Source: Geomonas ferrireducens (lineage in GTDB: Bacteria > Desulfobacterota > Desulfuromonadia > Geobacterales > Geobacteraceae). Taken from it: a DNA stretch of 64,000 nt. The notes under the pieces were generated by a model, which saw nothing but the letters and a program-made list of their open reading frames with translations, had not been told where the DNA came from and did not search any database. The number at the start of each line of letters is the position of its first letter. The first letter of the stretch is position 1. This document shows, in pieces, positions 52,706 through 60,269 of this stretch. Position numbers and translations under genes: made by a program. The stretch lies in the NCBI RefSeq assembly GCF_004917065.1, contig NZ_SSYA01000002.1, positions 535,897 through 599,896 on the forward strand, given 5' to 3'.

Positions 52706-55204
52706 CTATTCATCGGTTTGCTCGCGGAGGAAGATTACCGGCTTTTGACGGACCAGGGGGATGGTCACTGATAAGGCGACCAGCTCTACCAGCGCGGTGG
52801 TCGCGACCACCAACAAGAGGCTGTCGACGGGGTAGGGGGCATAGGTCATGTCCAGCCCCTTCGTGCAGATCAGCCGGCTCGCAACCTGGGACATCAACAG
52901 GGCGATGAACCCGCTTACACTGCCGATCACGAGGTTCTCCACGGCAAATACGCCGAGCACGAACCGCCTCCTTGCTCCCAAAACGGTGAAATAAACGGCT
53001 TCCTGTATGCGCGCATATCGTGTGGCGAAAACCGATCCTACCACGATAAGCACCCCGGCGACGATGCTGAACGAGGTGAAAAAACGGACGATGGTGGAGA
53101 ACTTCCCCATGATCCTGCCGAAGAGCTGGGCGGTTTCGGTGAGATCGATCACGTTGACGTTGGGAAAACGTGCCACCACCTGGTTCTGCAACGCTGAAAT
53201 CTTCCGTTTGTCCACGCGCACCGCGGCGAAGATTGTGTGCGGCGCGTCGGAGAGCGCCTGCTCGGGAAAGACGAAATAAAAAAACGGGGTGAAGCCGCTG
53301 CTGGTGCGGGTCCTGATGCTGGCAACCCGTGCGGTCATCGGCACCCCCTGGATCCGGAAGGTGATGCTGTCGCCCACCTTCATCTCGTGCATCTTGAGCA
53401 CCGTGTCCAGCACGGAGACCTGCAGGGCGTCGCCCCAGTCTTTCCTGAAGAGGGTCATACCGGAAACGATCATTTCATCGGTGATAAGCCCGTTCCGGTA
53501 GGTCAGGTTCATCTCGCGGCCGAGGTTGTCTCCCCGCGACTGCCGCTCCTTTTCCGGATCGATGACCGCTCCGTTGATGGCGCTTACCGTCCCCTTGACG
53601 ATGGGGTAGTAAGTGGCGCCCGGGCCGAGGAGACCGGCGACCTCTTCCTTCTGTCCGGGCTGGATGTCGATCAGGAAGACGTTTGGCGCCCCTGGGGGAA
53701 ACGATTCGATGAAGGAGGTGTCGAGGTTCTTCTCCACCAGGGTGATCGAGAAGATGACCCCAAGCGCCGCCGATAGCGTCACCATGATGGATAGGGTCGC
53801 GTTGTGCGGCCGGAAAAGCCCCTTCAACGCCTGCCGCAGCACGAGATTTCCGGGAGCGCTCCTTCTGAGAAGGTGCAGCGCCAGACGGGCAAGCAGGTAG
53901 GAAACGAGAATGAGGAGCACCAGCGCAGCCATGAAGTAGAGACCCGTCTTCAGGTCGCGCAGCCGCAACAGCACCATGCCGAGGAAGAAGATGGTTCCCG
54001 CACCGGCGATGAGCCAGGTGGAACGGCTCCAGAGGGCGGTCGTCTCCTCCTGGCCGAAGATGGCGCGTGGCTTCACTTCCTTCAGGCGGTACAGGGGGAG
54101 GGCGGTGAAGAGCAATACCGCCATGAGACCGATGGACATCCCCTGCCAGACGGCGTTGGACGAGATCTGCAGCGTCACCCGCGCCGGGATGAGGCCGCTG
54201 AACAGTGCGGGAAGGAGGTGCTGCAGGAATACGCTGCCCCCTAGCCCCAGCAGCGTCCCGATGAGGCCGAGCGCTAGGGTCAGGGCGAGGAAATGGCCGA
54301 TGATGAAGCGGCTCCCGGCCCCCAGGGCCTTCATCACCGCGATGGTCTTCTCTTGTTCCTTCAGTAGCGCGAAAAGCGTGCTCTGGATCCCGAAGCCGGA
54401 GAGGAGCAGGGTGAAGATGCCGCTCAGGTTCAGGAAGAAAAGGAGGTTGTCGAAGAAGCGCTTCACCCGCGAACCGGCGTTCCGGTAGGTCTCCACGCGC
54501 ACCCGCGACTGGTCGGCCAGTTTGCCCAGACGCTCTGCCGTCGCATCGAGCTTTCCCTGGTCCGGAAGCTGCAAAAGGGTCACGTGATCGACCCGGCTGC
54601 CAAGCCCGATCAATCCGAGCGCCTCACGATCGGCAGCGGCGACGAAAACACGCGGACCAAGCGAGAAGAAGTTCACCGGCCGGTCCGGTTCGGCGAGCAC
54701 CACGTCGCGCACGACGAGCGTCGCGTTGCCCACCTTCACGGCATCCCCGACGCGCACCCGCAAACGGTCCAGGAACTGCTGCTCGACGACCACGCTCCCG
54801 GCTTTCAGCACCTCTTTGAGGGGGCGGCCGGAGCGAAGCGTCACCTGCCCGTAAAAGGGGTACGCGGGCTCCGCCACTTTCAGATCGCACAGCAGCGATC
54901 CTTCATCCTTTGCTTTCTGGACCACCGTGTAAAAGTCCCAGTAGCGGGCAGTTTTTACTTCGCCTGTCCGGACGAGCCGCGCGATTTCATTCTCGAGCGG
55001 AGCGGGTAGGGGGGCGTGGGATCTGACGATGATGTCGCCTGCGTGCAGCGACTGGGCGTCGCGTAAGAGCGAGCGGTCAACGCTTTCCCTGAAGCTGCCT
55101 AAGGAGACGAGGGTGACCATGGAGAGGGCGACGCAGAGGATGAAGACCGCGCACTGGCGTTTCGCGCCGGTCATCTGGCGCAGGATGAAGCGGGTGTTAA
55201 CCAT
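52706..55204 (-). CDS. ABC transporter permease, FtsX/LolC-like, large two-module type
   Basis: An 832-residue inner-membrane protein with about 10 membrane helices in two FtsX-type modules: an N-terminal helix and long periplasmic domain, a first cluster of helices (about 260-420), a second periplasmic domain, and three C-terminal helices (about 700-832). It is the YbbP-like architecture that pairs with a YbbA-like ATPase. The ATG at 55204 overlaps the ATPase stop by 8 bases. In E. coli YbbA is linked to tesA; here tesA is also the next gene downstream, 78 bases away, which supports this assignment. Confidence 0.85.
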   Translation of the reverse strand: MVNTRFILRQMTGAKRQCAVFILCVALSMVTLVSLGSFRESVDRSLLRDAQSLHAGDIIVRSHAPLPAPLENEIARLVRTGEVKTARYWDFYTVVQKAKDEGSLLCDLKVAEPAYPFYGQVTLRSGRPLKEVLKAGSVVVEQQFLDRLRVRVGDAVKVGNATLVVRDVVLAEPDRPVNFFSLGPRVFVAAADREALGLIGLGSRVDHVTLLQLPDQGKLDATAERLGKLADQSRVRVETYRNAGSRVKRFFDNLLFFLNLSGIFTLLLSGFGIQSTLFALLKEQEKTIAVMKALGAGSRFIIGHFLALTLALGLIGTLLGLGGSVFLQHLLPALFSGLIPARVTLQISSNAVWQGMSIGLMAVLLFTALPLYRLKEVKPRAIFGQEETTALWSRSTWLIAGAGTIFFLGMVLLRLRDLKTGLYFMAALVLLILVSYLLARLALHLLRRSAPGNLVLRQALKGLFRPHNATLSIMVTLSAALGVIFSITLVEKNLDTSFIESFPPGAPNVFLIDIQPGQKEEVAGLLGPGATYYPIVKGTVSAINGAVIDPEKERQSRGDNLGREMNLTYRNGLITDEMIVSGMTLFRKDWGDALQVSVLDTVLKMHEMKVGDSITFRIQGVPMTARVASIRTRTSSGFTPFFYFVFPEQALSDAPHTIFAAVRVDKRKISALQNQVVARFPNVNVIDLTETAQLFGRIMGKFSTIVRFFTSFSIVAGVLIVVGSVFATRYARIQEAVYFTVLGARRRFVLGVFAVENLVIGSVSGFIALLMSQVASRLICTKGLDMTYAPYPVDSLLLVVATTALVELVALSVTIPLVRQKPVIFLREQTDE

Positions 55205-55877
55205 GGTCGGCGCCCGTGACGATCCGGCCGTCTTTAAGCGTGATGACCCGGTCGGCACTCCCGGCTATTTCCGGGCTGTGGGTGACGAGGATCATGGTGG
55301 TGCCGTGCTCGCGCTGAAGTTCCAGCAGCAGGGCGAGGATCGCCTCGCCGTTCACCGAATCGAGGTTGCCGGTCGGTTCGTCGGCGAAGATGATGCGCGG
55401 GTCGTTGATCAGCGCCCGGCAGATGGCGCAGCGCTGCTTCTCCCCTCCCGAGAGCTGGTGCGGGAAACTGGCGACCCGGTGAGAAAGGCCTACCCGGTCC
55501 AAAAGGGCAAGAGCCTTGGTGCGCGCCGCCTTGTCCCCCTTGAGCTCGGCCGGGAACATGACGTTTTCCAGCGCGCTAAGTGAGGGGACCAGGTGGAAGG
55601 ACTGGAACACGAAGCCGAAGGTGCTGTTTCTTAGCGGAGCGAGGGCATCTTCCTCCAGGTCGGTGATGTCGCGCCCCTCGATGGAGATGCGCCCGCGGTC
55701 CGGGCGGTCCAGGCCGGAGAGGATGGTGAGGAGCGTCGACTTGCCGCTGCCGCTCTCACCCTTAACCACCAGGAATTCTCCTTGGGCTACCTCCAGGGTG
55801 ACGCTGTCGAGGACGGTGATGTCCCGGTTGCCGATGCGGTACTGCTTTGTGATCTCGTTGGCCTGCAGGATGGTCAT
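55197..55877 (-). CDS. ABC transporter ATPase (LolD/YbbA-like)
   Basis: A 226-residue nucleotide-binding subunit. Walker A GESGSGKST (about 42-50), Q-loop FQSFHLVPSL, signature LSGGEKQR, Walker B IIFADEPTGNLD and H-loop VTHSPE. The ATG at 55877 is chosen because the Walker A spacing then matches LolD/MacB proteins; the frame is open for 95 more codons upstream without similarity and overlapping the divergent small gene. The permease follows with an 8-base overlap and then tesA, the order seen in ybbA-ybbP-tesA groupings. Confidence 0.92.
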   Translation of the reverse strand: MTILQANEITKQYRIGNRDITVLDSVTLEVAQGEFLVVKGESGSGKSTLLTILSGLDRPDRGRISIEGRDITDLEEDALAPLRNSTFGFVFQSFHLVPSLSALENVMFPAELKGDKAARTKALALLDRVGLSHRVASFPHQLSGGEKQRCAICRALINDPRIIFADEPTGNLDSVNGEAILALLLELQREHGTTMILVTHSPEIAGSADRVITLKDGRIVTGADHG

Positions 55878-55929
55878 CTGGTGTGGTTCCGGTGCCGTGC
55901 ACTCTTCCCGGGCTTTTTTACAGACCGGG

Positions 55930-55957
55930 TTTACAGTTAAAGATTTTTTATTATACT
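55930..55957 (+). promoter_or_regulatory. candidate sigma-70 promoter of the Cys-rich mini-protein
   Basis: TTTACA (55930-55935) and TATACT (55952-55957) with a 16-base T-rich spacer, about 30 bases before ATG 55989. Confidence 0.6.
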
Positions 55958-55988
55958 CTCCCGCACTATGCAACCAGGAGAGGGTGCC

Positions 55989-56249
55989 ATGGCCATTGTC
56001 AAAAGTCGATGCCGAAAAAGAGGTGACTGCTACGGCGACTGCAGGACCAGCAGTGTCGGCGCCGTAATGCCCGGTCTCGGCAAGGAGCTTTATTATTGCT
56101 GCCTTGACGAGGCCGAGTGCGGCTACGCCCTGCCGGTCGGCTATGACGTAGTCTGCAAACATCCGGAGTCTGAGCGGTTCCAGGAGCAGCCCACTGTGAG
56201 ACCGTCACGCCGCAGCGAAACAGGTCTCAAAAAGAAGAGCAGGTCATAA
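55989..56249 (+). CDS. small cysteine-rich protein
   Basis: An 86-residue protein starting at ATG 55989 behind CAGGAGAGGG. Seven cysteines occur in the first ~57 residues (RCRKRGDCYGDC, YYCCLDEAECGY, VVCKHPE), followed by a basic tail ending KKKSRS. The spacing suggests metal or cluster binding but fits no family known to me. No signal peptide. A promoter-like sequence precedes it. Confidence 0.65.
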   Translation: MAIVKSRCRKRGDCYGDCRTSSVGAVMPGLGKELYYCCLDEAECGYALPVGYDVVCKHPESERFQEQPTVRPSRRSETGLKKKSRS

Positions 56250-56293
56250 GACCTGCTCCGCAGGTTGTTCGTCCAGACGCTCCGTTTTCTTTG

Positions 56294-56467
56294 TCAGTGT
56301 GGTTCTTCCGCCAGGGGTTCGAAAAAGCTCTTGGCCGCCTCGCATACCGGGCAGTGCCAGTCAGGGAGCAGTTCCTCGAAGGATACGTCCGGCGGGACAT
56401 CGTTGACAGGATCACCTTCGGCAGGATCGTAGACGTACTGACAGATGGTACAGATCCATCTCTGCAT
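56294..56467 (-). CDS. rubredoxin
   Basis: A 57-residue rubredoxin. The two iron-binding pairs are CTICQYVYDP (Cys6 and Cys9) and CPVCEA (Cys39 and Cys42), with the typical acidic stretch and LPDWHCPVC between. The ATG at 56467 is preferred over one two codons upstream because GGGAG is 7 bases from it. It is a one-electron carrier, often used in anaerobes for oxygen or superoxide reduction. It sits 25 bases after the universal stress protein gene on the same strand, suggesting a small stress unit. Confidence 0.93.
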   Translation of the reverse strand: MQRWICTICQYVYDPAEGDPVNDVPPDVSFEELLPDWHCPVCEAAKSFFEPLAEEPH

Positions 56468-56492
56468 GGGCATTCTCCCGTTGCCTCCGCGA

Positions 56493-56975
56493 CTACCACT
56501 CCACCGATTCGGGCTCGCGCTTTATGAGCAGGATGCTGCAAGGCATCCTGCGCAGGACGGCGTCGTTGTCCCTTCCGAAGAGCATGTGCTCTATGCGTCC
56601 CTCCTCGTGGGAAAGGAGTACCATCAGGTCGATCCGCTCGTCTTTCACCGTCTGCACGATCTCGTCTACCGGTTTGCCTTCCTTGATGATCACCTTGATC
56701 GGCAGCCCGGCCCGGATTTCCTGTCCGATCATCTGCTCAAGCTCTTCCTTTGCCCGCTCCTGAATGCTCGCGTAGTTCTTCACCTCGTCCGGAATGGCAC
56801 TCGGGGCGTTCAGCGCACCCCCCGCCATGCTCATGGTCCCCTCCGGGTTGGTGGCGATATGCAGAACCATGAGCTCCGAGCCGTACTTCCTGGCGATCGA
56901 GATCCCTGCCTGGACCGCATCCCGACAGTACTCACTCATCCTGTTTACCACGAGAACGCGTTTGTAATTTTCCAT
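56493..56975 (-). CDS. universal stress protein (UspA family)
   Basis: A 160-residue USP domain. It starts KRVLVVNRMSEYCRDAVQAG, has VLHIA after the first helix, then PIKVIIKEGKPVDEIVQTVK and LMVLLSHEEGRIEHMLFGRDNDAVLRRMPCSILL. The ATP-binding G-x2-G-x9-G-(S/T) motif is modified (HEEGRIEHMLFGRDNDAVL), so it may not bind ATP. ATG 56975 follows AGGAGGCAAGGCG. The rubredoxin gene is next. Confidence 0.88.
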   Translation of the reverse strand: MENYKRVLVVNRMSEYCRDAVQAGISIARKYGSELMVLHIATNPEGTMSMAGGALNAPSAIPDEVKNYASIQERAKEELEQMIGQEIRAGLPIKVIIKEGKPVDEIVQTVKDERIDLMVLLSHEEGRIEHMLFGRDNDAVLRRMPCSILLIKREPESVEW

Positions 56976-57153
56976 CGCCTTGCCTCCTGATTTAGTGGAT
57001 GTGGCCCCGGGTCCGGGCTTTCGGCCGAGAGACCCACCCAGTATATACGATTGCCAACCCGCGGCAACTTGGTATAAGTATTCGGGTCTTCTGCCCGGGC
57101 ACCTGATGAGCCGCCGTAATCACGCAACTTCAGCCTGTTGTCGGAGGTGTCAC

Positions 57154-57783
57154 ATGCGTAACCTGTTCAGGATAGCCGTCCTTATTTGCCTTACCGCCAT
57201 GCTTTGCTCCTGTGCTTCGGTCTCGATGGTCGATACCTGGCGCAACCCGTCGCTGCGCGGCGAAGGGATCCACAAGGTGCTGGTGGTCGGGTTCTCCCCG
57301 AAACAGTCGAGCCGCGTGGTGTACGAGGACACCCTGGTGAGCGAATTGAGCCGCCACGGAGTCGAGGGGGTCGCGAGCTACTCGGTCATCCAGGGGAGTG
57401 CGCTTCCCGACTGGTACGCGCTGGACCGCGCCGTCAGACGGGTCGGTGCGCAGGCCGTCCTTACCGTGCAGACCATCAAGGTCGAGCGCCAGACCACGGT
57501 GCAGCCGAGCGCCGTCGCCACGCCGTACCCCGGCTACTGGTACCCGCCCGCCTTCCCGGACTGGGATTTCCCCGGTTACTACCGCTCCATGGCCATGTAC
57601 GGGCCGACCTACGTGACCACTTACGACATCGCCACCATGCAGGTGAACCTCTTCGACGCACGTTCGGACAAACTGCTATGGGCCGGGACCGTCGAGGCGA
57701 CCGAACCGGAGAAGGTGACCCGCGTCGGCAAGGAACTGGCTAGTAAGGTGGTCAAGGCGCTCCGCAAGGAAGGTGTTCTTTAG
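57154..57783 (+). CDS. lipoprotein, DUF4136-like
   Basis: A 209-residue lipoprotein with signal peptide and lipobox AMLCSC (Cys at about 18). The core VLVVGFSPKQSSRVVYEDTL followed by SELSRHGVEGVASYSVI and a Tyr/Pro-rich loop (PYPGYWYPPAFPDWDFPGYY) resembles DUF4136-type envelope lipoproteins, whose role is unknown. The ATG 57154 behind CGGAGGTGT is chosen; the frame is open far upstream without similarity. The stop abuts the GTG start of the DNA glycosylase gene. Confidence 0.75.
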   Translation: MRNLFRIAVLICLTAMLCSCASVSMVDTWRNPSLRGEGIHKVLVVGFSPKQSSRVVYEDTLVSELSRHGVEGVASYSVIQGSALPDWYALDRAVRRVGAQAVLTVQTIKVERQTTVQPSAVATPYPGYWYPPAFPDWDFPGYYRSMAMYGPTYVTTYDIATMQVNLFDARSDKLLWAGTVEATEPEKVTRVGKELASKVVKALRKEGVL

Positions 57784-58356
57784 GTGCGGCGATGCTCCCT
57801 GCCTTTGACACCGCTGCCGCGCTCCTTCTACGATCGGGACACGGTAACCGTCGCACACGAGCTTTTAGGAGCCTACCTCGTCCATGATGTTGCCGGAGAG
57901 ACGCGGGTGGGGAAGATCGTCGAAGTCGAGGCCTACCTGGGGGAGGAGGATCTTGCCGCTCACTCCTCCAGGGGGCTCACCCCGCGCACCCGCATCCTCT
58001 TCGGTCCACCCGGCTTTGCCTACGTCTACCTCATCTATGGCATTCACTGCTGCTTGAACGTGGTCACCGAGCGTGAAGGAAACGCCTGTGCCGTGCTGCT
58101 GCGCGCCCTCGAACCGGTGCGAAACGTAAACGAGCGAACCTGCGGTCCGGGGCTTCTCTGTCGCGCCATGGGCATCGATTTGCGCTGTAACGGTCACGAC
58201 CTTTTGAGCGGAGACCTCTTCATCGCGGCATGCAGAGACGAAGAGGAGAGGCGCATCGTTGCGCGTCCGCGCATCGGCGTTGCCTACGCCGGTGATTGGG
58301 CCGCCAAGCCGCTTCGCTTCTACCTTGCCGAAAATCCGCATGTATCAAAACGCTGA
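57784..58356 (+). CDS. 3-methyladenine DNA glycosylase (AAG/MPG family)
   Basis: A 190-residue monofunctional glycosylase removing alkylated purines. Typical parts are FYDRDTVTVAHELLGAYLVH, the catalytic IVEVEAYLGEEDLAAHSSRG, the nucleotide-flipping FGPPGFAYVYLIYGIHCCLN and LRALEP near the middle, with CGPG before the C-terminal half. The GTG at 57784 directly follows the TAG of the lipoprotein gene and has AAGGAAGG 15 bases upstream, so translation is probably coupled. Confidence 0.93.
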   Translation: MRRCSLPLTPLPRSFYDRDTVTVAHELLGAYLVHDVAGETRVGKIVEVEAYLGEEDLAAHSSRGLTPRTRILFGPPGFAYVYLIYGIHCCLNVVTEREGNACAVLLRALEPVRNVNERTCGPGLLCRAMGIDLRCNGHDLLSGDLFIAACRDEEERRIVARPRIGVAYAGDWAAKPLRFYLAENPHVSKR

Positions 58357-58553
58357 CACCCGCTACACGCCTCCATCAAGACCACACCATCGCCAACTAT
58401 GCCAGTACGATGTACGCTCCCGCACGCATCCGTTGCCACGGCTAGGGCAGCCGCCACTCAGGCTTGCTAAAGCGCAATACCCGTTGTGAAACATTGGTGC
58501 AAACTAATAACTCTCCGCTATACTCTTCTGCGTTTGCCTAGGGAGAGGCCATC

Positions 58554-59702
58554 ATGGACATGGAACAGGCCGAACAACTCTACCGACTGATGTTCACCAA
58601 CATGAGAGAAGGGCTGGCCATCCTGCGCCTGGACGTTAGAGACCCGGAGGCAATGCCCCTCATCATCGAGATGAACCCGGCAGCCGTAAAACTATGTCAA
58701 TGCCGGTCCTTCAACTTCGGCAATTGCAGGGTCACCGATTGCTTCCCCGGCTGGCTCGAGGCGGAGGGGTTCCGTGAGACCTGTCACCGGATCGCGGCCT
58801 TCGGCGGTTCCCAGGAACTGGGCGAGGTAAGCTACGAAGGGCACTTCTACCGGATCAGGGTCTTCGCCCTCACCGAGGAGCATCTGGGCTTCGTGATCAG
58901 CGATTGCACGAAGTACCGGCAGGAGGAGGAGAAAATAGCGCAACTGAACGCGCGCCTGGAATACGAGGCCGCCACCTTGGAGCGCCGCGTCGCCGAGCGT
59001 ACCTCGCAGCTCGAGGAGATCAACGAGGAGCTCGACACTTTCGCCTTCTCGGTCTCCCACGACCTGCGCGCTCCCATTCGTGCCATGCACGCCTTCGCGG
59101 AAATCCTGCTCGACGATGAATTCCAGTCCCCAGCCGAGCGAAACGCCTACCTGGTGCGCATCAAGACGGCAGCCCAGGGGATGGACCGGCTGATCCAGGA
59201 TCTTCTTGCCTATAGCCGTGTGAGCCGCCAGGAGATCACCCTGGAGCCGGTGAGCCTGCAACAGGCGGTCCGGGATGCCTCTCAGCAGTTGGAGCTCGCC
59301 AGCGGCGGCAAGGGGTACCGCATTGAGGTCGCAGGAGATCTCCCCGATGTGATCGCGCACCACACGGTGCTTGTGCAGGTGCTGCTGAACCTGATGACCA
59401 ACGGCATCAAGTTCGTGCCGAAAGGGGTGGTACCGCTGCTGCGCATCTGGGCTGAGGACTCCGGTGAATACTGCCGCCTCTACATCCAGGACAACGGCAT
59501 CGGCATCGGCATCCCGCCTCAGCATCAGGAGAGGATCTTCAAGATCTTCGAGCGGCTGCACAGTATCGAGAGTTACCCGGGTACCGGGGTTGGGCTCGCC
59601 ATCGTCCGGAAGGCCGTGCAGCGGCTGGGGGGGCACATCGGGCTTGAATCGCAGGAGGGGGAGGGGAGCAGGTTCTGGATCGAACTTAAGAAGGAGCAGT
59701 AG
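58554..59702 (+). CDS. cytoplasmic PAS-domain sensor histidine kinase
   Basis: A 382-residue kinase without membrane helices. A PAS-like input (about 5-115) has five cysteines in KLCQCRSFNFGNCRVTDC, a possible metal or redox site. A coiled coil (about 125-160) leads to HisKA with the phospho-acceptor His169 in FSVSHDLRAPIRAM, then the ATPase domain: NLMTNGIKF, DNGIGIGIPP, IFKIFERL and GTGVGLAIV. ATG 58554 follows GGGAGAGG. A receiver-only regulator gene follows after 12 bases. The kinase is close to phytochrome-type HWE-like/bacteriophytochrome kinases that pair with Rcp1-like regulators. Confidence 0.9.
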   Translation: MDMEQAEQLYRLMFTNMREGLAILRLDVRDPEAMPLIIEMNPAAVKLCQCRSFNFGNCRVTDCFPGWLEAEGFRETCHRIAAFGGSQELGEVSYEGHFYRIRVFALTEEHLGFVISDCTKYRQEEEKIAQLNARLEYEAATLERRVAERTSQLEEINEELDTFAFSVSHDLRAPIRAMHAFAEILLDDEFQSPAERNAYLVRIKTAAQGMDRLIQDLLAYSRVSRQEITLEPVSLQQAVRDASQQLELASGGKGYRIEVAGDLPDVIAHHTVLVQVLLNLMTNGIKFVPKGVVPLLRIWAEDSGEYCRLYIQDNGIGIGIPPQHQERIFKIFERLHSIESYPGTGVGLAIVRKAVQRLGGHIGLESQEGEGSRFWIELKKEQ

Positions 59703-59714
59703 GGAGGCTTCGCC

Positions 59715-60203
59715 ATGAGCTACGTGCACCACACCGTTCTTCTTGTCGACAGCGACTCCGACCAGGCGCATTTCACGCGACTGGCCCTGCAACGCGTCGG
59801 TGTGATCACGCCGGTGCAACTGGCGCGCGATGGCGAGGAGGCCATCGCCTACCTAAGCGGCGCCGGAGACTTCGGTGATCGTGAACTGCATCCCCTGCCT
59901 ATGCTGATGCTGCTCGACCTCAAGTTGCCGCACATCTCGGGGGTGGGGCTTCTCTCCTGGCTGCGCGAACAGCAGGCGCTCAGGCGGCTTCCCGTCGTGG
60001 TGCTCACCGTCCCCGTCCCTGCCGCTGACTTGAACCGCGCCTACGAACTCGGCTGCAACTCCTTTCTTATCAAACCCAATTCTTTCAATGCCCTCCTTGT
60101 GCTGATGCAGGGGGTGGCGCAGTACTGGCTTGGCTTCAACGTTACTCCCGGGGTTGGCGCGGAAGCTGCGGAGGTCGGTGGGCAGTACGGCCCGGCCGCC
60201 TAG
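59715..60203 (+). CDS. Rcp1-like single-domain response regulator
   Basis: A 162-residue receiver. VLLVDSDSDQ holds the acidic pair, the phospho-acceptor is Asp in LMLLDLKLPHISG (about residue 64), VVVLTVPV the Thr switch and FLIKPNSF the Lys. The LDLKLP form and the longer insertions are those of Rcp1-type regulators for phytochrome-like kinases. It lies 12 bases after the kinase gene, its likely partner. There is no output domain; a C-terminal extension (~25 residues) is unremarkable. Confidence 0.9.
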   Translation: MSYVHHTVLLVDSDSDQAHFTRLALQRVGVITPVQLARDGEEAIAYLSGAGDFGDRELHPLPMLMLLDLKLPHISGVGLLSWLREQQALRRLPVVVLTVPVPAADLNRAYELGCNSFLIKPNSFNALLVLMQGVAQYWLGFNVTPGVGAEAAEVGGQYGPAA

Positions 60204-60269
60204 ACGGCGCCTGGAACCCGCCCCGACGGCGCCTGTCCGCGCTCCCCGGGGTACCCCTGCGAGGTTGCC

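Noticed and set aside
55878-56162. 95-codon N-terminal extension of the ABC ATPase
   Set aside because: It has no similarity to the family, overlaps the divergent Cys-rich gene and its promoter, and the ATG at 55877 gives normal Walker A spacing.
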